DNA from: Canna indica | Lineage: Eukaryota > Streptophyta > Magnoliopsida > Zingiberales > Cannaceae | Length of the DNA stretch: 64,000 nucleotides | Direction of reading: 5' to 3' | Assembly (NCBI GenBank): GCA_034359265.1 | Contig: CP136895.1 | Span: 52,408,001-52,472,000, forward strand | The notes under the pieces: model-generated | Seen by the model: only the letters and a program-made list of their open reading frames with translations | Told to the model about the DNA's origin: nothing | Database searches by the model: none | Translations under genes and position numbers: made by a program | In this document: piece after piece, positions 33,044-43,737 of the stretch | Layout of the letters: every line of letters starts with the position of its first letter | How positions within the stretch are numbered: the first letter of the stretch is position 1

Positions 33044-35534
33044 GTAACAACGGTGTAGATGACATGGTGACGATGAAATGCTACAAGTAAAAGAAAGACC
33101 TACATAAGCTACCATTCTACATGCATGATTATTAAGGTCTTTTAATTAATCATGTCTCCCACTAATTTTTGCGGTTCCCAAATGACAGTATAGGTCTCTA
33201 AGGGAACTTCTGTTAAGGACACTTGAATAGGAAGTTGCAACTATCATTAGTAGCAAAGTAAGAACCAAAACAAAAATACACGCAAACACAAAGGTTTGTT
33301 AATGCAGTTTAGTGACACAACCTGTCACCTAATCTGCGGGGCACTCACCGGATAGATGCCCAATCCACTCTCTATAAGTACAATATAAGTCCTCAGGTTT
33401 TCATACCCTAAGTCCGACTACAAGTACTACAATGAATTAGAAATAACAAAAATATATATGATATTACAAGTACATACCAACTTGCCTCTCTAAGACATCC
33501 CAGCCACAGAGTTTCGTTCTCCACATAGTCCTTGTGTTGTAGCGAGTTAACAACCCAAAACCATCTTCACTTGAAGATAAGAAAAGTATATTGTTGTTAT
33601 CCTGCACTCAGAAGTCTCAATTCTTCTTGATAACTAGCAACACACTGTTCGCACATGGAGAGAGTTACAAATCAGATCTTTTCATCCAAATTTATATGAG
33701 ACAACTGACAGATCTGAATCAATGCTGTCATAACTATTTGTTCAATAAAACCATCAGTTCAACAACCAACAGTCATCGGTTCAAAACAAACAGTCAGAAC
33801 ATAAATCATAAAGACCATAAAGATCAAATGAGTAACGCTCGAAAATATTAAAGAGGACCTCACCTCTAAAAGTCAATCGGGCAATAAAATAATTAATGAT
33901 GATTGAAAAATATGAAAGATATCAAAGAAAATCATCATTAATAATGAAGACCAAAAGTCATCATATCTGCAGGAAACAAAAGGTCCTCATTTTATACTGC
34001 ATCCTTATCCTGAAATTCATAGATTGCTTGAGCAGTTGAAACTGTTCTCACTTAGTTGAGACTCTCTTCATTATAAACAGAAGTCACCCTAGTTGTTTGA
34101 GAAATAACCTGGAGTTCTTTTGCCAAATAGCCAATATCATAAAGACCAACACTAACACCAAATAACCTTCCTGTTGGGAAGCGAGAAGCCCTCGTTGGTA
34201 GACTTCCTTAGGGGAAGATGGAAACCCACTTCTCCTACTTAGGTCTCGCATTTAACATGACAAATCCTAATAGGTCCATGGGTAGGTAACTCTTTACCAA
34301 TCACATCGCTATGTGACTTACATCAAGGTTTTGCCTCTAGGGAACCATGGTCCTGTGTTTGCACAACAAACCAAGGAGCCCTAGTTGAGTCGGACCCATC
34401 GTTTGTATACCCCAGAGAGAAAACAACCACCCACGAGTTTTCTCAACAAGGTAAGTCACGGTAAAGCTAGTAGTAGAGACACAAGGATATATATCATATG
34501 AGATACAACGTGTCTATCAGCACAAAAGGCCTTGTGTTTGCACAACAACCCTGTTGTGACAATAGACACACTTGTACCCTGTAATGATGGAAGACATGAC
34601 CGGTATTCTAGATACCTTAGCCATTCGGACTCAATATTAATGGAGGGATTCTTTATGCAATTAAAATTATCTAAGCTATCAACAATTGAAGCAAAATCAA
34701 TAAATAAAAGCACAAAGTAAACAAGGATGATTATGCATGTTCTAAGGGTTCCACCCGAGCCACCGGGTGAACCAAGGCCATCATCCTAGGATTTTTTAGT
34801 GAGCTCCATCTCGCCAAGGTGCTGCCCAAAACCACGTTGTAGGTTCCCGATTCCATTAGTGCCTTCCTGCAGTTCAAGCTGTCATCCACATGGCGTCTAA
34901 TACCTCCTCTCTGTGCGCACACCGAAATAGGGCAGCAAGCGTGCTTGTTGCGAATCTTCCCCTAAACTTTTAATTTTACAAAACTAAAAGAGGAAGACCC
35001 TAAACAACCCTTGGGCAAAGGTTTAAGGAGAGGGAGAAGTGAATTATAATCAGAATTCTCAAGAGGAAGGCAAGGGTACGTAGGCCCTATTTAAAAGTTA
35101 GAGTGCTGAAATTTCATAAATTTACAAGCAATCAACACAATCACATTTTACACACAGTCACATGCACATAGGGCTCATCCATAATCATCCTTTCATGCAT
35201 CTTAACAGTTAAGGAAAGGAGAGGAAATAAATAGAATCCGAAAACATGCTAATAGGATTACGTTTCCACCCAAAACGGTCCAAACAACACATGCTGAAAA
35301 TTTCCATTTTCGGGGCTGTTCAACCATGAACCCATGGGGTTCTTGAGTTCGAAATCTGTCCAAGACAAGTTTGGACAGAAGGCTACCACCCCGATTCATT
35401 GCATGAACCGTGGAGCCAAGAGAACGACTCAAGAACCCCCAAAAATAAAAACTGGGCAGCATGACGTTTAGGGAGCGAACTGTTCGTAAACGCAGCAATA
35501 ATGTGCAATAAAAATTCCCAAAAATTGCTAAAGG
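33044..35534 (-). other. Leader region of copia-2
   Basis: Aligns with copia-1 14850-16300 on both sides of the nested solo LTR. Twin motifs occur at 34348 and 34524 (GTGTTTGCACAACAA), again about 177 bp apart. The second is followed by a 7-bp inverted repeat CACAACA/TGTTGTG. There is no conserved ORF; frames such as 34456-34713 are not kept in copia-1. Confidence 0.6.
33183..34157 (-). mobile_element. Solo LTR of the copia-3 family
   Basis: Exactly 975 bp, TGACAGTATAGG...CACTAACA on the plus strand, flanked by perfect 5-bp duplications CCAAA (33178-33182 and 34158-34162). Read on the minus strand, its end (TTTTGTTTTGGTTCTTAC, then CTTAGAGACC) matches the LTR end of copia-3 at 48980-49110, so it belongs to that family. 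It is inserted in the leader of copia-2. Confidence 0.9.
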
Positions 35535-35549
35535 TGGCTCTGATACCCC
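35535..35549 (-). other. Primer binding site of copia-2
   Basis: The minus strand reads GGGGTATCAGAGCCA directly after the 5' LTR. The GGTATCAGAGC core matches initiator tRNA-Met and the copia-1 site. Confidence 0.75.
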
Positions 35550-37465
35550 TGTTGGGATGGGAATAGAAAATACAGCAGAAATAGCAATTTAAAAAATTTA
35601 AATCATCCCAAAAACAACGATCTACTTTAGCAATATTAAGGAATTCAACATAGGAGAAGAAGGATAATATATACCTCAAACCGCAGATGGTATGACTGCT
35701 CCTATCCCCGTTTGAGACGCACACGTGCATGTCCTCCAATGTAAGTCCACACTAAGCACCTAGCAACAAAAGGAGCAGCAAACACTAGGGCTCATTGTGG
35801 CTCAACGGAGAACCTTTCTCAACCCCGAAATGCACCAAGGCAAGGCTGCCCTTCCACCAAGAACCGGGCACGAAAGAGGGAAGGAGAGGGGATGAGAAAA
35901 TACCGGAACGAGAGAGAAGAGGTGAAGATACCTCGTTGTCCTCTTGGAATACTCCTCCAAGATTATGAAGGTTGCGGCACACCAAAGAAGAGAAGACCTT
36001 TAACTCGGCTTCTCCAAAAGCTCAGGGATGATGAAGAAGGAGGAGGCCAACCACAAAGGAGAAGAACTTAGGGTTCTTGGAACTCTTCCACACAAGAACT
36101 CCTCTCAAGATTCACATTCTTTTCTCTCTAGATCTTTTTCTCTCTCTATCTTTCCTATTAAGTTTGGTCACCCTTTGACCCTTTTAAAGGGTGCAGCCAC
36201 ATGAGAGCAAAAGAGGAGCCGACCACTTGAGTTCAAATTTGAAATTTCAAAAATTCGGGGTTTGCCTCCTTTTTAATTTTAATATTTAATAGTTTTATAA
36301 TTTATTCAGAATAAATCAAAAAGTAATTAAATAGAATATTAATTTATCTACATAAATTAAATGCCTATTAATAGGAATTATATTTATATACAAAAGCCAA
36401 TCACCTAAAAATAGGGAAGAGATAAATCAAATTCCTATTAATCAATAGAACCATGATTTATCCAAATAAATCAAATATCTATTAATGAATGATTTATCTA
36501 AATTAATTAATTTTTTATTAATTTATGATTTATCTAAATAAATCAATTCCTAATTAATAGGTGTAGGCAGATGGGAAAATCAAGTTTTTTCCATCCATGC
36601 AATTTTGATTCAAAATCAAACTAATTATGTTTAATTCTTAATTAAACATAATCCCCGTCTAATGGTAAATTAATTACTTAATTCATAATTAAGTTTAATC
36701 AACCCTTTAAAATAATATTGTGTGGCAAACCCTACGACTTTAGGGTTACCCTACAAAATAGGGGCTACCCTACAAAGTAGGGTTATCGAGGAACTCCTTC
36801 CCGGTGTATTCGTTCCTATAGGAAAAGACCTCTACCATTATGTCCGTAAACAAGATCCGTGATCGAGTTGCAATATGTCCATGCTAGCAGACATATAATG
36901 CCGCATGCGAGCTCTATCTCATGAAGCCTATTACGAGGTTAGCATGTTGTGTGTGACCCATTGGACCCCACACTAAGCCTATATTGAGTTGTGCATAACA
37001 GAGAGTCGGATCTGATAGAACGACTTCTATTTGAATCTCACGAGCCTCCACTAAATCCCTTTAGTGCGGTCATGAAGGACTCCACTCACAAGTCAAGATT
37101 GACATCTAGCAACGTGTCATGACTAACAGATAGTGTGAGGTTCAATCTACATGGATCGAACACCCTTCAGTGATTAGTTATCGTGCAACTAAATCCTTCG
37201 TTTACAATGTATTGAAGTCAGCTAGGGTCCGAAAGAAGTGTCAAACCCTAATACCAATTCATATGCATTCCGCCTGCCAAGTTGTCGTCTCAATAATGAC
37301 ATGTCAGAAACCCTGTTCCGACATTCATATCTACTCTAGCCGGAGATTCTCGAGTTGACACTTGCAGGGACACATATGATGAAAAGTTGCCTCATTTATT
37401 CATTATCCAAAAAATAGTTCCTTACACATTGACATGTGATTGGCTCAAGGGCACTATTTCTTTCA
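35550..37465 (-). repeat. copia-2 5' LTR
   Basis: A 1916-bp LTR, TGTTGGGATGGG at 35550 to ATTTCTTTCA at 37465 on the plus strand. It resembles the copia-1 LTRs but is shorter: about 950 bases of the copia-1 3' end (around 10560-11230) are reduced to a few dozen. The clear CTATAAATAG box of copia-1 is not found. At its outer edge the Tat antisense ORF continues at 37466. Confidence 0.8.
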
Positions 37466-39112
37466 TCGTCTTCCTTTTATCGACTTCAAGCACGATGTTT
37501 TGAATCTGGTTAATGTTGCTTGCACTCAGTTGCACTTGAATAGTTGGGCATTTGTTCGGTGTTTTGAGATTGTGATGGAGTGTCTCAGAATCAAGCCAAG
37601 CATCCATGTGCTCTTTCTCTTTTTCAAGCAAAAGGAGCACAAAAAGGACTATGGGTATCTTTCAATGCCGTCCCCGGAAGGAAACTCTTTGCTTTATTCA
37701 AGAGTTCGTATATGGGCTTCAAGACCTACTACCTTAGGGTTAGGTCGCGAGAGGGAACATGGCCCTTCTTTCTGGAGTCACCTTTCTGCACAGAGACGTT
37801 TCCCCTATCTGCGAGGTCGGAGCCTCGCTCCATTCAAGATTTTGAGGAAGGAAGTGCTCCTCTTGAGGACGAAGTTCTAGTTGCCTTTTTATCACATAAT
37901 TGTCCTTCTGTTCCTCTCGCTCCACAGGAGATATTTGATAGGAGTCATGACCAGTCTTTGGTTTTGGAATATATAAGTAGGTTTGTAGTGTGGAGTGTTC
38001 AGTGCTTTTCCTTCATTTGAAAAAGTACTCATTGCCTTATCTTGGCTTATATAGGAAGAATGTCTTCGTTGTTGAAGGCCCCAAGTGCTCGTACTCAATG
38101 GGCAAGGAATAAGGGGGATTCTTCGAGCAACAAGGAGTGGAACCCCTTGGCAGAAAATTTGCAAAAATCCATGAATTGAAGTCTCGGACTTCGAGGTCTT
38201 CAATTGCTCCAGAAGCGATTGGGCGGTTTATGCCCTCAGATTCTCCTAGTCCTCCTAGATCTCCCTTGAGACAACAAAAAAGGATTAGGAGTGCTGACGA
38301 GGGCCCAAGCTCTCAAATGGTTGCGCCTTTGATGGGAGGTGTTACTACCACGCCTATGGAGGTGACGAAAGATAGCCCGTTGGTACCTCTGCAACCGACT
38401 GCAATTTCTGAAAGTGGGAAGAATGTTCACCTTGCTACTCAGGTGGTGTTTCCTGAGGGAGCGGATCCATGGGAATTTTTTTAGTCCCATTTTTCCGGCC
38501 TGACCGGGGGACTAAGGAATTTTTTGTTGTGGGTGTCGGAGGCTTACTCTCGTGAGGTTGAGCCACTGAAGAGGGCTTTGGAATTCAAGGCCGATGAGAT
38601 TGATCATCTGAACGCTTGATTAAAGGAGGTGGAAAGCCATTCTACAACCGCCAAGATGGAGCTGGTTAAGCTTTATCAAGACTTGGCCATGGCCATAGCG
38701 GAGAAGTCATATTTGCAAGCTGAGTTTGCTTGTTGTAGGTCGACGTCGAGTCTGTCAATGCATGTTTGCATGTTGAGGTTGACTTGGCTAAAGCTGACGC
38801 GGACAAATGGAGATCCATGGCTCAAGGCCTCGAGACCCAAGTGAGTCGCTTCAATGATGCTACCTATGAGGTGTACGATGAAGGTTTTTATAAGGCGATC
38901 GAGTAGGCTCGACTTTTTCCTCCCGGTGTTGACTTCTCGAGCGTTGATCCTTCCACGGAGGTGAAAGGCAGTGTTCTTGTGGTTTCGGAGATCGAGGAGG
39001 AAACTCCTAATCGTCCTAGTGAAAGGTCACCTTCAGCAATTCTTGGACAGCGTCTGCCAGACAGTGGTATTTCGGAGGAGAGGGTTTCCATTACGTCGAC
39101 TAGGGCCGAGTA
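37466..39112 (+). pseudogene. 'Putative gypsy-type transposon' ORF (Tat antisense ORF), second copy, frameshifted
   Basis: The N-terminal block LPFIDFKHDVLNLVNVACTQ and QLHLNSWAFVRCFEIVMECL runs in one frame to about 37635. After a one-base slip, KGLWVSFNAVPGRKLFALF and GFKTYYLRVRSREGTWPFFL follow in another, ending at a stop at 38018-38020. A GT...AG intron at about 37978-38055 (GTAGGTTTG...TTATATAG) would bypass that stop. Downstream come a Pro/Ser-rich segment (38137-38484) and a coiled-coil-like tail (38540-38730) with stops. The first residues are missing at the copia-2 junction. The order matches plant proteins of the PF04195 class, as I remember them; function unknown. Confidence 0.65.
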
Positions 39113-39414
39113 ACCTCATGATATTGAACTGCCCGTATGTGGGTTATCTTGGCTGCCATTAAAGGATTATTGCCTTTCGGGGCATTTTAACTATTGGCCC
39201 TTTGTGGGTCTACTTTACGCCTTCAAAATGTGAGTTCTTCATTTTGAAATATATTTATGCTGACTTGGTAGCCTAATTTCTACTATTCGTAATGCTTAGC
39301 TCCCTTTAAAGGAGGAATCTTTGTTTGATACTATAACAGCTCCGAAGTTGTTTCAGAGTTTTATGCAGTAACGCCAGGATCCAGCGTCGAGCTAGGCTTG
39401 ATTCAAAAGTGGTT
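39113..39414. other. Non-coding spacer before the tandem repeat
   Basis: 3' flank of the antisense ORF; T-rich, no ORF, no recognised site. It leads into the composite repeat at 39415. Confidence 0.4.
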
Positions 39415-40825
39415 TTGTGTAATGATGGTAAAGTCAAAAGTAATGGCTCTAGGGCTAAAAACTACGCTCGGGGGTTCAAGACGAGCTCGTCGAGGAGCGT
39501 AAGGCAGGACCACATGTGAGGAGTTGTGTAAGGGCTCAGAGGCCGAAAGTAATGACGTAATAGCCAACGAGCCAAGCAGGTGAAAATTGAATCCTGGTCG
39601 TGTAAGGTTGTTGAGGACGAAAGTATTGGCTCTGGGGATGAGGACTGCACTTAGGGGTTCAAGTTGGGCTCGCTTAGGAGTGTAAGGCAGCACCGTGCGC
39701 GAGTAGTCGAGTAAAGGCTCCAAGGCCGGGAGTAGCGGCTTTGGGAACCAAGGACTGCTCTTGGGTGTTCAAGTCGAGCTCACCGAGGAGCATAAGGCAC
39801 GATCTCATGCGAGGAGTCGAGTAGGGTCTCTGAGGTCGAAAGTAGTGGCGTGATAGCCAACGAGCCAGGCTGGTGAAGACTGAGTCCTGGTCGTGTAAGG
39901 GTGCTAAGGCTAGAAGTAGTGGCGTGATAGCCAACGAGCCAGGATGGTGAAAATCGAGTGGTGGTCGTGTAAGGGCGCTGAGGTTGGAACTAGCAGCTCT
40001 GGGTGCCGAGGACTGCTCTCGGGGGGTTCAAGTCGAGCTCGTCGAGGAGCGTAAGGCAGGACTGCGCGCGAGGAGTCGAGTAAGGTCTTTGAGGCTGGAA
40101 GTAATGGTGTGATAGCCAATGATCCAGGCTGGTGAAAACTGAGTCCTGGTCTTATAAAGGCATTGAGGTCGGAAGTACCGACTTTGGGGGCCTAGGACTG
40201 CTCTCGGGGGTTCAAGCCGAGCTCGCCGAGGAGTGTAAGTTAGGACCGCGCACGAGGAGTCGAGTAAGGGCTATGAGGCCGGAAGTAATGGTGTGATAGC
40301 CAACGAGCCAGGCTAGTGAAAATCGAGTCCTTATCGTGTAAGGGTGCTGAGGCTAGAATTAGTGGCTCTGGGGGCCTACGACTGCTCTTTGGGGTTCATG
40401 CCAAGCTCGCCGGGGAGCGTATGGTAGGACCGCACGCAAGGAATTGAGTAATGGCTCTGAGGCCAGAAGTAACGACGTGATAGCCAACATGCCATGCTGG
40501 TTAAAATCGAGTCCTGGTCGTGTATAGGATCTGAGGTCGAAAGTAGTGGCATGATAGCCATCGAGCCAGGCTGGTGAAAATTGAGTCCTGATCGTGTAAG
40601 GGCGTTGAGGCCAGAAGTAGTGGCTCTAGGGGTCGAGGATTGCTCTCGGGGGTTCAAACCGAGCTCACCGAGGAGCGTAAGGTAGGACCGCGTGCGAGGA
40701 GTCGAGTAAGGACTCTAAGGCCGGAAGTAGTGGCTCAAGGGGTTGAGGACTGCTCTCGGGGGTTTAAGTCGAGCTCGCCGAGGAGCGTAAGGCAGGACCG
40801 CGCACGAGGAGTCGAGTAAGTTCCG
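39415..40825. repeat. Composite A/B tandem repeat (about 108-bp A and 75-bp B units)
   Basis: A units contain GAGGACTGCTCTCGGGGGTT and GAGGAGTCGAGTAAGG (starts near 39641, 39747, 40009, 40194, 40377, 40637, 40746). B units contain TGATAGCCAACGAGCCAGG (near 39554, 39849, 39922, 40106, 40289, 40474, 40549). Neighbouring B cores are 75, 183-185 or 293 bp apart, which equals B, A+B or A+A+B. So A and B are alternately duplicated, as by unequal exchange. The array lies between the antisense ORF and the gag-protease remnant, where Tat elements often carry tandem repeats. ORFs in it are by-products. Confidence 0.85.
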
Positions 40826-41130
40826 AAGGATGGAGTATTCTCTAAAGCGGCGTGATGGTCGTAGAATTCCTAGGCATACACAAAGAAAGATGCGAGAAAT
40901 GCAAGTTTATTGAATAATAAAGGAAATTGTGTACAGGAAAGTGCTTTGTCTGAGCTTTATTTGTGCCTGTTGAGGCGGTTTGAGCACGACTTGAGTCGTC
41001 TTTCAAGCATTGAGTCGGTGTTGTTTTCGCATATCTCGACCTCGGTCTTGCTCGCAAATTCTTGTCAGTTGTTTGCCTACGACTGTGGAAGGTGCTTGTG
41101 GGCCATTAGGCTCTTACTTTAGTTTGGTCG
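40826..41130. other. Non-coding remnant between repeat and protease
   Basis: No ORF or motif of note. The expected Tat RT, RNase H and integrase, which should lie here on the minus strand, are gone. Confidence 0.4.
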
Positions 41131-42030
41131 TCCTTGGCATAAGACACTCATTGCAACACCGGCGAGCTTCTTTTTGGTCGGCATGGAGCACGCCTACTTT
41201 CGTTTATGAAATGAAAAATTTTATTGCTAGGTGGGGAGTAGATACAATGGCTCCTAGATTGTTCATGGAAGGCCGACCTAGGATCATATGATATGGGCTA
41301 GGGATGTTGTTGACTAGGTACTGCACATCAATCATCTTTGTCTTTGGCCGAGAGTTGAATGTCGTCCTTAGCCATATGGCCCCTCAAACGTCAACCCTTC
41401 ACCCTAAGAAGCCTACCAAGTCTCCATTACAGGGGTGAGTGAGGCTTCGGTTAGTTGCATTTTCTTGAAGGTGGAGTAGAAAAGGATGTCGACAGAGCTG
41501 CCTTGGACGACTAGGACCTTTTTGACAATAAAGTTTCCTGCAATCACAAAGATTATGACTGTGTCGTGTAGGTTTTGGTTAGTTCCTTGGAAATCGGATT
41601 CATGGAACGAGATGGGCTGACATGGCCGAGTAGTGTTGTCAACCACCATTATTGCCCGGAGGGATCACTTTCTGGTCGACCTCGATTCGCCAGATCCTGC
41701 GAATTCACCGGTGGTGTAATCAATAACTCCTTAGAGTTCATTTCCTGAGCGATCAGCTCAGTTTTTCTCCCTTTGACCTGAGTGGGGGTTCAGAGGTGTT
41801 CGGCTCCGTCGTTGAGGGTCACGGCTCCTGCTCCGACCTCGTTTTCATTGGTAATGGATATACCTATCTAGGTGTCCTACATGAACCAAATCCTCAAGTT
41901 GGTCTTCGAGTACCAGACAGTCCTCGGTGGTGTGTCCATATGTGTCATGGAAGTTACATTTCTTGCTCATATTGGTGTTGGGTGGCAGCTTTTGCTTTCC
42001 CGCTTTTACGGGGTACTTGATAAGATTAAG
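41131..42030 (-). pseudogene. Tat-lineage gypsy gag C-terminus and protease
   Basis: On the minus strand, about 41863-41972 encodes CNFHDTYGHTTEDC followed by LEDQLEDLVHVGHL, the C-terminal gag signature of Tat/Athila elements. Then 41649-41413 encodes the protease: HDTVIIFVIAGNFIVKKVL, VVQGSSVDILFYSTFKKM. The catalytic D-x-G-S-S reads V-V-Q-G-S-S, so the active-site aspartate is lost. After it (about 41160-41400) come IPSPYHMILGRPSMNNLGA and STPHLAIKFF, the region before RT. RT onward is missing. It is truncated at 42030 by a Sirevirus LTR. Confidence 0.75.
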
Positions 42031-42480
42031 AAGTGTCGACCGAATGGCTACTGCCCATTTTTTGCTTCACTCGGTCGACCGACCGATCGACTGAAAAGGC
42101 TGCTTCGGCAGAGACTGCCTTGTTCGGTCGACCGACCGGTCCACCGAACTCAGGTTGAGGCTGACTTCTCCTTGTATGTTTACATGCCTTTTATATGGGT
42201 TTTTGTTTCCAAGTTTTAACTTCGATAACTTTACAATTTTGGCATGGGATAAACTATCCTAGGGATATATTACATTAATGCTACTTGATCTAGGCCCGAG
42301 CCTTTCTTCAACGATTTCTTCTTCCGTTTCTTTGACGATCTTTTCATTCATCTCGTTTGAACGGATTTGGCATGCTTATCGCAATCTCAACCTGAACTCA
42401 AAACTTCACACTTGAATTAAATACATGTTTGTTATCATCAAAATAAAGATCGAGGCTTAAGAGAGACCCTTAAGCCAACA
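42031..42480 (-). repeat. Truncated 3' LTR of the Sirevirus-like element
   Basis: Begins TGTTGGCTTAAGGG at 42480 (element sense) and is near-identical to the first 450 bases of the 5' LTR, including two palindromic blocks at 42071-42094 and 42124-42149. The remaining ~1 kb (TATA, R, U5) is deleted at the junction with the Tat gag remnant. Confidence 0.85.
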
Positions 42481-42705
42481 ATCTCCCCCTTTTTGACGAT
42501 GACAAACATAACATGGAATTTTTAAGAAAGCATAAGTATTTGTGAGTTTGAGTTAAGGCATTCAAGAGTTAGGGTATGCAAGATATGTAACATAGCATAT
42601 GCATTCAACTATCTAACATAGCATATGCATCCAACTACTTATAACTCAACCTATGCTCCCCCTATCAATGTGCATGTTCAATTACTTATAACTTGACCTA
42701 TGCTC

Positions 42706-43737
42706 TCCCTAGCCGCGGCGATGTATTCCGCTTTGGTAGTTGAAAGCGCAACCGAGTTTTGTTTCTTTGAGAACCAAGAAATAAGACTCGCTCCTAAGAA
42801 TTGACAACACCCACTAGTGCTTTTTCTATCTACCTTACATCCGGCAAAATCAGCGTCCGAAAAACTGATTAAATCAATTGATGCATGACATGGATACCAT
42901 AATCATAAGTCAACTGTGCCCTTTAAATATCTCAATATGCGTTTTACCGCACTTAAATGGGACATCTTAGGGCAAGATTGAAACCTAGCACATACACAAA
43001 CACTAAACATGATATCGGGTCTACTTGCGGTTAAATAAAGAAGGCTACCGATCATACCTCGATATCATTTTTCGTCCATTTTAATGCCCTCTTCATCTAT
43101 GTCAAGCTTGATGGATGCGCTCATAGGTGTAGAAGCTATCTTGTCTTCATTCATCCCAAACCTTTTGATGAGCTCCTTTGTGTACTTGGCTTGATTGATG
43201 AAGATCCCTTTGTTGGTTTGCTTGATTTGGAGATCAAGTATGAAGGAGAGCTCTCCCATCATGCTCATCTCAAACTCATCTTGCATACATTTAGCAAACC
43301 ACTTACAAAGTATTTCATTAGTAGCACCAAAAGTTATGTCATCAACATAGATTTGAACTAATAACATGTCATTTTCATGGTGCTTAATGAAAAGTGAAAC
43401 ATCGGCTTTTCCTACATCAAAACCTTGTTCAATTAGAAAAATTGAAAGTCTTTCATACCAAGCCCTATGGGCTTGTTTTAAACCATATAATGCTATTTTA
43501 AGTTTGGAAACATGGTTTGGAAACTCAAAACATTCAAATCCGGAGGGTTGCTCAACATAAACTTCTTCATTAAAAAAACCATTTAAAAATGCACTTTTTA
43601 CATCAATTTGAAAAAGTTTAAAACCCTTAAAGCTAGCATATGCTAAAAGCATTCTAATTGCTTCTAATCTAGCTACGGGAGCATATGTTTCATTATAGTC
43701 TATTTCTTCTTGTTGGTTGTACCCTTGTGCCACTAAC
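42706..43737 (-). pseudogene. Sirevirus-like reverse transcriptase and partial RNase H
   Basis: The frame 43065-43733 (222 codons) has IDYNETYAPVARLEAIRML, FQIDVKSAFLNGFFNEEVYV, KLKIALYGLKQA, IYVDDITFGATN (catalytic YVDD intact), MSMMGELSFILDLQIKQ and IASTPMSASIKLD. RNase H follows in pieces (YLTASRPDIMFSVC, RILRYLKGTVDLGL, FADADFAG-like, LSTTKAEYIAA) and stops near 42706; the C-terminal third seen in the copy at 60547-60846 (YCDNTSAINL-type) is deleted. A one-base insertion at about 43738 separates RT from its N-terminal side. Confidence 0.85.

Larger units (their letters stand above)
22577..37465 (-). mobile_element. Ty1/copia element copia-2, with nested insertions
   Basis: The same family as copia-1. 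Order on the minus strand: 5' LTR 35550-37465, primer site 35535-35549, leader 33044-35534 with a nested solo LTR, gag 26565-27214 (its N-terminal part deleted), protease 26263-26541, integrase 24996-26241, RT/RNase H 23632-24990, polypurine tract 23618-23631, partial 3' LTR 22577-23617. A block of 5.8 kb (27215-33043: truncated Sirevirus plus gypsy LTR) sits in gag, with loss of about 180 bp of gag relative to copia-1. Confidence 0.8.

Noticed and set aside
33591..33851. 86-codon plus-strand ORF
   Set aside because: Antisense to a solo LTR and without resemblance to known proteins.
39403..40657. Series of minus-strand ORFs of 62-106 codons
   Set aside because: By-products of the A/B tandem array, with repeated segments in shifting frames.
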